A stretch of DNA of 64,000 nt from Pseudomonas sp. TMP9 (GTDB lineage: Bacteria > Pseudomonadota > Gammaproteobacteria > Pseudomonadales > Pseudomonadaceae). Each line of letters starts with the position of its first letter. Position 1 is the stretch's first letter. Made by a program: the position numbers and the translations under genes. Where the stretch lies: positions 1,488,001 through 1,552,000 of the forward strand of contig NZ_CP149803.1 of the NCBI RefSeq assembly GCF_037943105.1. The letters are read 5' to 3'. The notes under the pieces were generated by a model that was not told the DNA's origin, searched no databases, and worked only from the letters and a program-made list of their open reading frames with translations. Below are positions 1 to 8,135 of the stretch, one piece after another.

Positions 1-370
1 GCCGATGGCCGTGATTGAGTTGGCTGATGCGGTGGGCTCCACCAGCCAGCTAATTGCTGCCGCGCAAAACTTGCCTAATAAGACGTTTATCGTGGCGACT
101 GATGCCGGCATTTTTTACAAAATGCAGCAGCTGTGCCCGGATAAAGAGTTTATTGCCGCGCCTACCGCCGGTAACGGCGCGGCCTGTCGCAGCTGTGCCC
201 ATTGCCCATGGATGGCGATGAATACGTTGGAGCGCACCTTGGCGTGCTTGCGTGAGGGCAGTAACGAGATTTTTGTCGACCCGGCGCTTATCCCTAAAGC
301 CATTAGGCCGCTCAAGCGCATGCTTGATTTTACTCAGGCGGCGCGGCTTAAATTAAGTGGTAACGCTTAA
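1..370 (+). CDS. nadA: quinolinate synthase NadA (3' part)
   Basis: C-terminal ~120 residues of quinolinate synthase A, which condenses iminoaspartate with dihydroxyacetone phosphate in de novo NAD synthesis in the cytoplasm. The frame is open to the left edge, so the start lies outside the window. The CRSCAHC motif followed by PWMAMN is the C-terminal cysteine cluster typical of NadA, one Cys of which binds the [4Fe-4S] centre. The gene ends just before a strong hairpin shared with the convergent bepA. Identification is firm; only the N-terminal two thirds are missing because of the window edge. Confidence 0.95.
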   Translation, partial: PMAVIELADAVGSTSQLIAAAQNLPNKTFIVATDAGIFYKMQQLCPDKEFIAAPTAGNGAACRSCAHCPWMAMNTLERTLACLREGSNEIFVDPALIPKAIRPLKRMLDFTQAARLKLSGNA

Positions 371-383
371 GCTCAGCATACAA

Positions 384-409
384 AAAAGCCAGGTATTGAC
401 CTGGCTTTT
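384..409. terminator. bidirectional terminator between nadA and bepA
   Basis: Perfect 11-bp stem AAAAGCCAGGT / ACCTGGCTTTT with a 4-nt loop (ATTG). A-tract on one side and T-tract on the other let it serve both convergent genes. Confidence 0.85.
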
Positions 410-428
410 GTCTGCACAGCTGACTGCC

Positions 429-1862
429 TTAGCGCAGCATCTGCTCGATGATGCGTTGTTCTTCGATCAGCTCTCGCTGCCTGGCATCAATGCGTGACGC
501 CAGCTGGAAGTTATTAGTGGCGCGCCGCTTAGCGAAGTCGAGCTGTTCCAAGGCCTGATTGTAATCGCCGACCAACGCAAAATACTCGCCGCGGGCCTGG
601 TGCAGGCCGATGGTGTTGCCACTTAGGCCGCGCACTTCTGCCACTTGATACCAGACGTCTGGGTCCTTACCGCGACGTTTCAGCATTTCGTCGAGGGCGC
701 GCTCCGCTTCTTGGGTGCGTACCTGCTTCATCAGTAAATCGATATGGGCCTGGTTAACCGGGTAGTTGTTCGGGTAAAGGCTCAGCAGTCGGGTAATCCG
801 GCTTTGCGCATCGCTTAAACGATTGGCCGCCATGTCCAGTTCAACGTGCGCCAGGTTGTAGCTCACATCGTTTGGGGCGCTCTGCAGCAGCGGCTGCAGA
901 GTTTCGCGGGCCTGTTTGTGTTGCCCGCTTTTCAGTTGTGCAATGGCAAGGCCGTAGCGAGCGGCTTCCATCTTCGGATTTTCGTCGAGCATATTGCGAA
1001 AACGTTTGGCCGCCACCCCAGGTGTTTCTTCGTAGATCAGCTGCACGCGCGCGCGCATCAGTTGATAGCGCACGCTGTCGGTGATGCCTGAAACCGGGTA
1101 TTGCTCGGCACGGTTACGCGTGTCGGCAATGCGCGATTCTGAAACAGGGTGAGTCAGCAAGAATTCTGGTGGTTTGCGGTCATAGCGATATTGGCGCATT
1201 AGACGTGAAAACATACTCGGCATGGCGCGAGGGTCGAAGCCAGCTTTTTCCAAGTTGACCAAGCCAATACGGTCAGCTTCCTGCTCGTTTTGACGGGAGA
1301 AGCGTCGTTGCTCCTGCATGGCTGCCGCTTGAGTCGACGCGATTGCTGCAATGCCCAAGTCTCCAGCGCCAGCGGCGGCGGCAACGATACCCGCCAGCAA
1401 GCCGGCCATTACCGGAATTTGCATGCGCTGCTGTGCTTCGAGGCCGCGGGCGAAATGACGCTGCGACAAGTGCGCCAGTTCGTGAGCCATCACTGAGGCG
1501 TATTCGGCTTCGGTCTGGGCATATAAGAACAGGCCGCCATTGACCCCTACGATCCCGCCTGGAGCGGCAAAGGCGTTTATCTGCGGGCTGTTGAGCAGTA
1601 CGAACTCCAATCGGCGGTCTTGCAGTTGGCTGGTTTCGCTCAGCCGATAAACACTGGTCTCGATAAAGTCTTTGAGTTGCGGGTCATCAAGCTGGCTGAC
1701 TTGGCCGCGCACTAAACTCAGCCAAGCGCGCCCCAGCTGGTGCTCTTGCTGAGGTGAAACGATGGCGGAACTGGCATCACCCAGGGAAGGCAAGTCGCTG
1801 GCCATTCCAGGGGCTGCCAGCAGGCAAGCGAGCGTCAACAGGGTAGGGCGCAAAAGGCTCAT
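429..1862 (-). CDS. bepA: periplasmic M48 metalloprotease with TPR domain (BepA/YfgC family)
   Basis: 477-residue protein with an N-terminal signal peptide (about residues 1-21). The zinc motif HELAH at 127-131 and the downstream NEQEAD (third ligand Glu near 195) define the M48 peptidase domain. The C-terminal half (about 270-470) is a run of TPR-like helices. This is the architecture and length of E. coli BepA, which works in the periplasm on stalled outer-membrane proteins such as LptD. A hydrophobic Gly/Ala-rich segment (150-180) sits between the metal ligands, as in the family. It is transcribed towards nadA and is separate from the following tusA-like gene, which is divergent. Confidence 0.9.
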   Translation of the reverse strand: MSLLRPTLLTLACLLAAPGMASDLPSLGDASSAIVSPQQEHQLGRAWLSLVRGQVSQLDDPQLKDFIETSVYRLSETSQLQDRRLEFVLLNSPQINAFAAPGGIVGVNGGLFLYAQTEAEYASVMAHELAHLSQRHFARGLEAQQRMQIPVMAGLLAGIVAAAAGAGDLGIAAIASTQAAAMQEQRRFSRQNEQEADRIGLVNLEKAGFDPRAMPSMFSRLMRQYRYDRKPPEFLLTHPVSESRIADTRNRAEQYPVSGITDSVRYQLMRARVQLIYEETPGVAAKRFRNMLDENPKMEAARYGLAIAQLKSGQHKQARETLQPLLQSAPNDVSYNLAHVELDMAANRLSDAQSRITRLLSLYPNNYPVNQAHIDLLMKQVRTQEAERALDEMLKRRGKDPDVWYQVAEVRGLSGNTIGLHQARGEYFALVGDYNQALEQLDFAKRRATNNFQLASRIDARQRELIEEQRIIEQMLR

Positions 1863-1968
1863 GCAAAAAGCTCGTGTCGAACAAAGGGCTACTGTAGCTG
1901 CCTGGCAGCGGTGCTGGCCAGAGTTGTGCGGTCTTGGTTATCCTTGCGGCCCTCTTAAAAGCGGACAA

Positions 1969-2220
1969 ATGATCGATATGCAATGGCCTGCCGAAGACTT
2001 CGATGTGCACTTAGATGCGTGCGGCCTCAACTGTCCGTTGCCGTTACTCAAGGCCAAGCTGGAGCTCAATCGCATGGCCAGTGGTGCCGTGCTTAAGGTT
2101 GAAGCCACCGACGCCGGCTCGCAGCGCGATTTTCGTGTCTTCGCCAGTTTGGCCGGGCACGATTTTTTGCGCGAAGAAGTCGAAGGCGGTATTTACCGCT
2201 ATTGGCTACGCAAAGCCTAG
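1969..2220 (+). CDS. TusA/SirA-family sulfurtransferase-like protein
   Basis: 83-residue single-domain protein. The signature CPLPLLKAK, with Cys22 in the CPxP motif, is the persulfide-carrying site of TusA family sulfur carriers; a second Cys lies four residues before it. The C-terminal DAGSQRDF...GIYRYWLRKA block is also family-typical. In P. aeruginosa the gene at this position (PA1006, recalled) is a TusA homologue linked to molybdenum cofactor/persulfide handling. I chose the ATG at 1969 although a longer frame is open upstream, because the upstream part overlaps the divergent bepA and has no family similarity. An ATG three codons later (1978) is the main alternative. Confidence 0.85.
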   Translation: MIDMQWPAEDFDVHLDACGLNCPLPLLKAKLELNRMASGAVLKVEATDAGSQRDFRVFASLAGHDFLREEVEGGIYRYWLRKA

Positions 2221-2284
2221 ATTGCTTACTTTGGGTACTGTTAAACGTGCCATATAAATGCTGTATCGCTGGCGAGGAGCAATA

Positions 2285-3349
2285 ATGGTCAAGGTGTTTC
2301 AGGATTGGGTTTATCGCTATTTTTCTGATGAACAGGCGGTAGTGCTGGCGTTGCTGCTGATCGTTGGCTTTGCCGTCATCCTGACCCTAGGCGGCATGCT
2401 TGCTCCGGTGTTGACCGGACTGGTGTTGGCGTTTCTGATGCAGGGATTGGTCAATGCGTTTGAGCGCTTACGTTTACCCCAAGTTGTAGCGGTGTGGTTG
2501 GTATTCACCTTGTTCATGAGCATGCTCGCGCTGTTTGTGTTGGTACTGATGCCGATACTGTGGCAACAGCTGAGTACCCTTTTTAATGAGCTGCCGCGCA
2601 TGTTGGGTGAGTGGCAGTCATTATTTCTATTGTTGCCGGAGCAATACCCGACGCTTATCACTGATGCGCAGGTTCTGCAGCTGATTGAGGCTGCAAGAGG
2701 CGAGGTTGGTAAGTTCGGTCAGTGGGCGCTGTCGTTTTCTCTTTCCAGCCTGCCGATGCTGGTCAGTATCATGATCTATTTGGTCTTAGTGCCGATTCTG
2801 GTGTTCTTTTTTCTCAAGGATCGTGAGCTGATTGGCGCATGGTTTCGCGGCTATCTGCCGTCTGAGCGAGTGCTGATCACCCAGGTGGCGCAGGAGATGA
2901 ACAAGCAGATTGCCAACTACATCCGTGGCAAGGTTATTGAGATCATAATTTGTGGCGTGGTCACCTACATTGCCTTTGCCTACCTGGGTCTTAACTATGC
3001 GGCGTTGCTGGCCTTGTTTGTCGGCCTGTCAGTGGTCGTGCCATATATCGGTGCGGTAGTGGTGACGGTGCCGGTGGCATTGATCGGACTTTTCCAGTGG
3101 GGCTTTGGTGACCAGTTCATCTACCTGATGATGGTTTACGCAATTATCCAGGCGCTAGACGGCAATGTCTTGGTCCCTTTGTTGTTCTCCGAGGCGGTCA
3201 ACCTACACCCAGTGGCTATTATCTGCGCGGTATTGTTGTTTGGCGGTATTTGGGGTTTCTGGGGAGTATTCTTCGCTATTCCGCTGGCGACCCTGTGCAA
3301 GGCCGTGATCGATGCTTGGCCTCGCAGCGAGCCAATATCGCAGCCATAA
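2285..3349 (+). CDS. AI-2E transporter family (PerM-like) permease
   Basis: 354-residue polytopic inner-membrane protein with hydrophobic stretches near residues 15-35, 40-60, 65-90, 155-180, 210-290 and 305-340, the spacing seen in the AI-2E/PerM (UPF0118) family. The family includes E. coli PerM and YdiK; substrate here is unknown. The ATG at 2285 is preceded by GAGGAG, which decides it over an upstream in-frame ATG at 2258. A second, only distantly similar member lies at 53921. In P. aeruginosa a permease gene is found in the same place between the tusA-like gene and bcp (recalled). Confidence 0.85.
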   Translation: MVKVFQDWVYRYFSDEQAVVLALLLIVGFAVILTLGGMLAPVLTGLVLAFLMQGLVNAFERLRLPQVVAVWLVFTLFMSMLALFVLVLMPILWQQLSTLFNELPRMLGEWQSLFLLLPEQYPTLITDAQVLQLIEAARGEVGKFGQWALSFSLSSLPMLVSIMIYLVLVPILVFFFLKDRELIGAWFRGYLPSERVLITQVAQEMNKQIANYIRGKVIEIIICGVVTYIAFAYLGLNYAALLALFVGLSVVVPYIGAVVVTVPVALIGLFQWGFGDQFIYLMMVYAIIQALDGNVLVPLLFSEAVNLHPVAIICAVLLFGGIWGFWGVFFAIPLATLCKAVIDAWPRSEPISQP

Positions 3350-3370
3350 AACGTAATGGCCCGGGCACAA

Positions 3371-3400
3371 AAAAAGCCGGTCACTTGACCGGCTTTTTCT
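3371..3400. terminator. bidirectional terminator between permease and bcp
   Basis: 13-bp perfect stem AAAAAGCCGGTCA / TGACCGGCTTTTT around a 2-nt centre (CT), with T-runs on both strands. It lies between the convergent permease and bcp genes. Confidence 0.9.
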
Positions 3401-3415
3401 TGTCTGGACCGGGGC

Positions 3416-3889
3416 TTAGGCTTTATTCAAGGCTTGGGCGGCGGCCAGCACGGCATCAACATGACCTGGCACTTTGACGCCCCGCCATTCTTGGCGCAGC
3501 ACACCCTCTTGGTCGATGAGAAAGGTGCTGCGGTCCACGCCTAAGTATTCCTTACCGTAGAGCTTCTTCAATTTGATCACATCGAACAGTTGGCAGACGG
3601 CTTCATCTTTGTCAGAGATCAGTTCGAAGGGGAACTGCTGCTTGCCCTTGAAGTTCTCGTGAGACTTCATGCCGTCCCTGGATACCCCAAACACTCGGGT
3701 GTTGGCGGCTTGAAACGCCGGGTACTGATCGCGAAAGCCTTGCCCCTCCGTGGTGCAACCGGGGGTGCTGTCCTTGGGGTAGAAGTAGATCACCACCTGC
3801 TGGCCGTTTAGCTCAGACAGCTTGATGGTCTGGCCGCTGGTGGCCTCTGCTTGAAAATCTGCAACTGGAGTGTCGAGTGCTACGGCCAT
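3416..3889 (-). CDS. bcp: thioredoxin-dependent peroxiredoxin Bcp/PrxQ
   Basis: 157-residue peroxiredoxin that reduces H2O2 and organic hydroperoxides using thioredoxin. The peroxidatic Cys45 lies in TPGCTTEG and a conserved Arg follows in GVDRSTFL. The usual resolving Cys five residues on (position 50 in E. coli Bcp) is absent here (Gln50); another Cys at 99 (EAVCQ) might take the role or the enzyme may act as a 1-Cys type. The ATG at 3889 has AAGGAG nine bases upstream; the open frame extends 14 codons further without support. It follows gcvR with a 13-base gap, so the two are probably co-transcribed. Confidence 0.93.
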   Translation of the reverse strand: MAVALDTPVADFQAEATSGQTIKLSELNGQQVVIYFYPKDSTPGCTTEGQGFRDQYPAFQAANTRVFGVSRDGMKSHENFKGKQQFPFELISDKDEAVCQLFDVIKLKKLYGKEYLGVDRSTFLIDQEGVLRQEWRGVKVPGHVDAVLAAAQALNKA

Positions 3890-3902
3890 AAAACGCTGCT
3901 CC

Positions 3903-4460
3903 TTATGGGTTCTGTGGACGCCAAGGTTCAATCAATGCATCCAAATTCAACGCATCGGCAAAGTCGAGAAACTGGTCGCGCAACCAGCTGATCTGTGTGC
4001 CGGCAGGCAGGGTCACAGTCAGTGTGGCATTGAGCATGGTGCCGCCCGTTTGCGGGGCTTGGTAGGTGTCGCACGTGAGGTTCTCCAGCTCGACCTGGTG
4101 GTCGATAAAAAACTGGCACAACTCATTTAGGATGTCCGGCCGGTAGGCCGAGCTGACATACGCCACATAGGGTAAAGCCTGCGGGCGGCTTTCCGAGGCG
4201 GCGCTGCGAATCACGTTAACCGTGAAGCTGTGCTTTTTAGCCAGCGCGGGCAAGCTCGACTCCAGGCGCGCCAACGCATCCCAGCTGCCCGATATTTGCA
4301 GCACTAAAGCGCTGTATTCGCCGTGCCGGCTGAGGCGAGTGCTGACGACGGCGCAACGGTTCTCGTGACTGGTACGGCACAACACGTTGGTCAGCTCCAT
4401 GGCGTTGGGGCCAAGGGCGCTGATAAGCAAAAATTGTTCGCGAACTGAGGGGGTGGACAT
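3903..4460 (-). CDS. gcvR: GcvR-like ACT-domain regulator
   Basis: 185-residue protein with two ACT-type beta-alpha-beta repeats (about 8-85 and 95-175), the organisation of GcvR, the glycine-cleavage-system accessory regulator that binds GcvA in E. coli. The motif REQFLLISALGPN at the N-terminus is typical for this family. It has no DNA-binding domain. It is divergent from dapA and leads into bcp, as in other pseudomonads (recalled PA1009-PA1008). Its regulatory partner in Pseudomonas is not evident from the window, so the symbol is by family only. Confidence 0.8.
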   Translation of the reverse strand: MSTPSVREQFLLISALGPNAMELTNVLCRTSHENRCAVVSTRLSRHGEYSALVLQISGSWDALARLESSLPALAKKHSFTVNVIRSAASESRPQALPYVAYVSSAYRPDILNELCQFFIDHQVELENLTCDTYQAPQTGGTMLNATLTVTLPAGTQISWLRDQFLDFADALNLDALIEPWRPQNP

Positions 4461-4685
4461 GCAGCCTTCCTAAACGTTGAACGATCAGCTCGCCTGCACC
4501 GTACTGATCAAAGCCCGAAGGGTAGCGAAAAGCACCGCTTAGGGGAATGCCGGTAGGGCTCAGCGGTGAGGAATGTGCGGCGTTACGCCAATAAAGATTG
4601 TCTGTGCTTGGGCTCGGTACTTCCCTTGTGCAAGGCAGGTGGCACCAGTACCATTACGCTCTCTTTTTCCGGCAGGAGCGGTTGC

Positions 4686-5564
4686 ATGATTGCGGGCAGT
4701 ATGGTTGCACTGGTTACGCCCATGGATGCACAAGGTGATCTTGATTGGGACAGCTTGAGCAAACTGGTGGATTTCCACCTGCAAGAGGGCACCAACGCCA
4801 TCGTCGCGGTCGGCACCACGGGTGAGTCCGCCACGCTTGATGTCGGTGAGCACGTTGAAGTGATCCGCCGAATCGTCGCTCAGGTGGCTGGGCGCATCCC
4901 AGTTATCGCGGGAACCGGTGGCAATTCCACTCGGGAATCAGTCGAGCTGACCCGCGCCGCCAAAGATGTTGGCGCTGACGCCTGCCTGCTGGTTACGCCT
5001 TATTACAACAAGCCGACTCAGGAAGGTTTGTACCTGCATTTTCGCCACATTGCTGAATCGGTGGCCATTCCGCAGATTCTTTACAACGTGCCCGGTCGTA
5101 CGGTCTGCGACATGTTGCCGGAGACGGTTGAGCGTCTGGCCAAAATCGACAACATCATTGGCATCAAAGAAGCCACTGGCGACCTGCAGCGCGGTCAGGA
5201 AGTGCTCGACCGTGTAAGCAAAGACTTCTTGGTTTATTCCGGTGATGACGCCACCGCCGTCGAGTTGATGCTGATGGGCGGTAAGGGCAATATCTCGGTA
5301 ACCGCCAACGTTGCCCCGCGCGCCATGAGTGATTTGTGCGCTGCAGCCATGCGGGGTGAAACCGCTATTGCGCGTGCCATCAACGATCGTTTGATGCCGT
5401 TGCACAAGGCACTGTTTATTGAATCCAACCCGATCCCGGTGAAATGGGCGTTGCATGAAATGGGTTTGATGCCGGACGGTATCCGTCTGCCACTGACTTG
5501 GCTCAGCCCACGTTGTCATGAACCGCTGCGTCAGGCCCTGCGCCAGTCCGGCGTATTGGTTTAA
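4686..5564 (+). CDS. dapA: 4-hydroxy-tetrahydrodipicolinate synthase
   Basis: 292-residue TIM-barrel enzyme condensing pyruvate with aspartate semialdehyde, the first committed step of diaminopimelate/lysine synthesis. Visible active-site residues: Schiff-base Lys161 in GIKEATGD, Tyr133 in LYNVPGRT, and Thr44/Thr45 in GTTGES. The ATG at 4686 follows AGGAGCGG; the frame is open upstream for 40 codons but those do not belong to the family. It is followed 17 bases later by bamC, a conserved pairing in gamma-proteobacteria. Confidence 0.97.
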   Translation: MIAGSMVALVTPMDAQGDLDWDSLSKLVDFHLQEGTNAIVAVGTTGESATLDVGEHVEVIRRIVAQVAGRIPVIAGTGGNSTRESVELTRAAKDVGADACLLVTPYYNKPTQEGLYLHFRHIAESVAIPQILYNVPGRTVCDMLPETVERLAKIDNIIGIKEATGDLQRGQEVLDRVSKDFLVYSGDDATAVELMLMGGKGNISVTANVAPRAMSDLCAAAMRGETAIARAINDRLMPLHKALFIESNPIPVKWALHEMGLMPDGIRLPLTWLSPRCHEPLRQALRQSGVLV

Positions 5565-5581
5565 TTGAGGAATTACGACGC

Positions 5582-6700
5582 ATGAAGCGACTCACCGGAC
5601 TCTCTGCATTAGCCCTGATCATCGCTGGTACCAGCGGTTGTGGCTGGATCTATGGCGAAAACGGCTACTTCCGTGACCGCGGCAGCGACTACCTCGAAGC
5701 CCGTCAGACGGCCGCCATGCAAATCCCGGCAAATGTTGACGCTAAGCGTATTGACCCCCTGCTGCCGGTGCCGCAACAAGTTGCCACCACCACTGATAGC
5801 GGCGAATTCACCGTGCCGCGCCCACAGTCATTAAGCACAGGCGCTGATGTGAGCGAGTTCAGCCTGCAAAAAAGTGGCGAGTCGCGCTGGGTTGTGGCGC
5901 AGCGCGTGCCTGCCGAAGTGTGGCCGGTGGCGCGTCAGTTTTTTGCTGATAACGGCTTCCAGATTGCTGAAGAACGTCCGCAAACCGGTGAATTCAGCAC
6001 CGCATGGCAACGTTTTGATGGCTTGTCTGAGACCATGGTGCGTCGCCTGAACAGCGACACTGCTGGCCTTACCACCGACGCCGAAACGCGCGTACGTGTG
6101 CGCATCGAGCCAGGCGTTCAGCGCAATACCAGCGAAATTTTCGTGGTCAGCGCCGAGCGCCCAGCCGGTAGCACGGCCGATGTGGCTTTCACCACTCGTA
6201 GCAGCAACCCAAGCCTGGATGCAGCCCTGCTGGATGAAATGCTGGTCAGCCTTGCCCGAAGTGCCGAGCAGGGTGGTTCCGTCTCTTTGCTGGCCGCTCG
6301 CGACTACGATGCGCCTAACCGCGTCAGCCTGTCCGAGGACGGCAACGGTAACCCAGTGCTGAGCCTGGGTGCTGATTTCGACCGGGCATGGTCGGGTGTG
6401 GGTCGCTCCTTGGAAATGGCCGATGTGCGCATCGACGACATCAATCGCAGTCTGGGTGTGTACTTCATCAACTTAGCTGAGCGGGCGCAAAAGCCGGATG
6501 ATGAGCCAGGCTTCTTCGGCAAGGTGTTTGGCGGCGGGGCGAGCAAAGAAGAAATTGACGCCCGCGCTGAGCGCTATCAGGTTCGCCTGACCGCTGTTGG
6601 CGATAGTGTGCAAGTCACCGTGGAAAAAGACCTCAATACCATTGCTCCGGCTGATGTCGCACGCAAGGTGCTGGACTTGATCCAGGAAAACCTTGGCTAA
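5582..6700 (+). CDS. bamC: outer membrane assembly lipoprotein BamC
   Basis: 372-residue lipoprotein; the signal peptide ends at the lipobox GTSGC with Cys20 as the lipidated residue. An unstructured stretch follows and then two helix-grip domains (roughly 100-220 and 250-370), as in NlpB/BamC, a subunit of the BAM complex that inserts beta-barrel proteins into the outer membrane. It sits directly behind dapA, as in E. coli. A strong terminator separates it from purC, so purC is probably expressed from its own promoter or by read-through. Confidence 0.93.
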   Translation: MKRLTGLSALALIIAGTSGCGWIYGENGYFRDRGSDYLEARQTAAMQIPANVDAKRIDPLLPVPQQVATTTDSGEFTVPRPQSLSTGADVSEFSLQKSGESRWVVAQRVPAEVWPVARQFFADNGFQIAEERPQTGEFSTAWQRFDGLSETMVRRLNSDTAGLTTDAETRVRVRIEPGVQRNTSEIFVVSAERPAGSTADVAFTTRSSNPSLDAALLDEMLVSLARSAEQGGSVSLLAARDYDAPNRVSLSEDGNGNPVLSLGADFDRAWSGVGRSLEMADVRIDDINRSLGVYFINLAERAQKPDDEPGFFGKVFGGGASKEEIDARAERYQVRLTAVGDSVQVTVEKDLNTIAPADVARKVLDLIQENLG

Positions 6701-6732
6701 CAGCAGTTAACAGCTGCATTGGCACGACCAAT

Positions 6733-6766
6733 AGGCGAAACCCGGCGGGTTTCGCCTGTTTTGTTT
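6733..6766 (+). terminator. rho-independent terminator after bamC
   Basis: Perfect 11-bp stem AGGCGAAACCC / GGGTTTCGCCT with a GGC loop, followed by GTTTTGTTT. It ends the dapA-bamC unit 22 bases before the purC start. Confidence 0.85.
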
Positions 6767-6787
6767 ACCAAAGGCGGAAATTCCGAC

Positions 6788-7657
6788 ATGAGCACAGCTA
6801 CCACCCTGAGCCTGAAGAAAATCTATTCGGGCAAAGTCCGGGATCTTTACGAGATTGACGACAAACGCATGCTGATGGTGGCCACCGACCGCCTCTCGGC
6901 ATTCGATGTGATCCTCAATGAACCGATTCCGGAAAAAGGCAAAATCCTCACCGCCATCTCTAATTTTTGGTTCGACAAGCTGGCCCATGTGGTGCCTAAC
7001 CATTTCACCGGCGACAAGGTCGAAGACATCGTCTCGGCGGCGGAACTGCCGCTGGTAGAAGGTCGCGCAGTGGTCGCTAAGCGCCTTAAGCCGGTTGCGG
7101 TAGAAGCCATTGTGCGCGGTTATATCGTCGGTTCTGGCTGGAAGGAATACCAGAAGAGCGGCACCGTATGCGGCATTCAACTGCCAGCGGGGCTTAAGGA
7201 AGCGGCCAAACTGCTGCAGCCGATCTTCACCCCCTCGACCAAGGCCGCCGTTGGCGATCACGACGAGAACATTTCTTTCGCCCAGTGCGAAGCGATCATC
7301 GGCGCCGAATTAGCCGCCAACGTGCGTGACACCTCTATTGCCCTGTACAGCGCTGCGGTTGAATACGCGTCCACGCGCGGCATCATCATCGCCGACACCA
7401 AGTTTGAATTCGGCCTTGATGAGGACGGTACCCTGACCCTCATGGACGAAGCCCTGACCCCCGACTCCAGTCGCTTCTGGCCGGCTGACAGCTATGTGGA
7501 AGGCACCAATCCGCCGAGCTTCGACAAACAATTTGTGCGTGATTGGTTGGAGTCCACCGGTTGGAATAAAGAACCACCAGCACCTGCAGTACCGGCTGAT
7601 GTGGCGCAGAAAACAGCGGATAAATACCGCGAGGCGCTGACGCGTCTGACGGTTTAA
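6788..7657 (+). CDS. purC: SAICAR synthetase PurC (long form)
   Basis: 289-residue phosphoribosylaminoimidazole-succinocarboxamide synthase, which adds aspartate to CAIR in purine synthesis. Family marks: SGKVRDLYE near the N-terminus, [21 protein letters not shown], and DTKFEFG near 210. Its length and the VVPNHFTG and [12 protein letters not shown] blocks place it in the ~290-300-residue subfamily (like Burkholderia and yeast Ade1), not the ~236-residue form I associate with P. aeruginosa PurC at the same locus. The ATG at 6788 follows a GGCGGA stretch. The MBL-fold gene usually found between bamC and purC (recalled PA1012) is absent. Confidence 0.93.
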   Translation: MSTATTLSLKKIYSGKVRDLYEIDDKRMLMVATDRLSAFDVILNEPIPEKGKILTAISNFWFDKLAHVVPNHFTGDKVEDIVSAAELPLVEGRAVVAKRLKPVAVEAIVRGYIVGSGWKEYQKSGTVCGIQLPAGLKEAAKLLQPIFTPSTKAAVGDHDENISFAQCEAIIGAELAANVRDTSIALYSAAVEYASTRGIIIADTKFEFGLDEDGTLTLMDEALTPDSSRFWPADSYVEGTNPPSFDKQFVRDWLESTGWNKEPPAPAVPADVAQKTADKYREALTRLTV

Positions 7658-7686
7658 CCCGCTTTGCTTGGCTCGTAAATGAACAG

Positions 7687-7710
7687 AGGGGCATTTCGAT
7701 GCCCCTTTTT
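7687..7710 (+). terminator. terminator after purC
   Basis: 8-bp stem AGGGGCAT / ATGCCCCT closed by a TTCG tetraloop and followed by a T-run (TTTTT). Confidence 0.9.
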
Positions 7711-7809
7711 ACTGTTTGCGATTCAGCCAAGCGCCATGCAAGCGTTGCGTTCGCGCTTGGCCTTCAATCGCAAGCACCTGAATGCATATGAGAAATTTAA
7801 AAACGGGGG

Positions 7810-7838
7810 TTCGCCAAATCCACTTCTGCTGCTATTAT
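7810..7838 (+). promoter_or_regulatory. candidate promoter of tRNA-Ser
   Basis: TATTAT (7833-7838) with a weak -35 TTCGCC (7810-7815), spacer 17, lies 12 bases before the mature tRNA and is followed by a GCGCGCC discriminator, typical of growth-rate-controlled stable-RNA promoters. Confidence 0.5.
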
Positions 7839-7849
7839 GCGCGCCGCAC

Positions 7850-7939
7850 GGGAAGGTGCCGGAGTGGCCGAACGGGACGGATTCGAAATCCGTTGTACTA
7901 GCGATAGTACCCAGGGTTCGAATCCCTGTCTTCCCGCCA
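7850..7939 (+). tRNA. tRNA-Ser(CGA)
   Basis: 90-nt tRNA with encoded CCA. Acceptor GGGAAGG pairs with TCTTCCC (one G-T), discriminator G. The anticodon stem ACGGA/TCCGT closes the loop TTCGAAA, giving anticodon CGA for the UCG codon. A long variable arm (TGTACTAGCGATAGTAC region) marks a class II serine tRNA. T-arm CAGGG TTCGAAT CCCTG is canonical. It follows purC, as I recall for P. aeruginosa. Confidence 0.97.
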
Positions 7940-7946
7940 CATATAG

Positions 7947-7983
7947 AAAAGCCCCGTAATTCAATGAATTACGGGGCTTTTTC
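7947..7983. terminator. strong terminator after tRNA-Ser
   Basis: Long, nearly perfect stem from AAAAGCCCCGTAATTCA to its complement ending GGGGCTTTTTC. The A/T flanks would also allow use by the convergent diguanylate cyclase gene. Confidence 0.9.
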
Positions 7984-8135
7984 TTGTCTGTTAAAAATAC
8001 AGGCTGCGTGGCTAGGTTTGCCGGCAAACCAGCGCGTACTAATGCCCTTGTCCCACTCAAGTGCCATCAGCTTCGTGCTTCAGCCGTTATAAACAGTCGA
8101 CGCAATGCCCCGACCAGCGTTTTGCTCGCCTGTTA

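Noticed and set aside
7850..7983. tRNA-Ser as attachment site of an integrated element
   Set aside because: The flanks are ordinary chromosomal genes; no integrase and no repeated tRNA 3' end seen nearby.
7679..8092. Open frame running over tRNA-Ser and its terminator
   Set aside because: The tRNA folds perfectly and the terminator is strong; a coding role is not credible.
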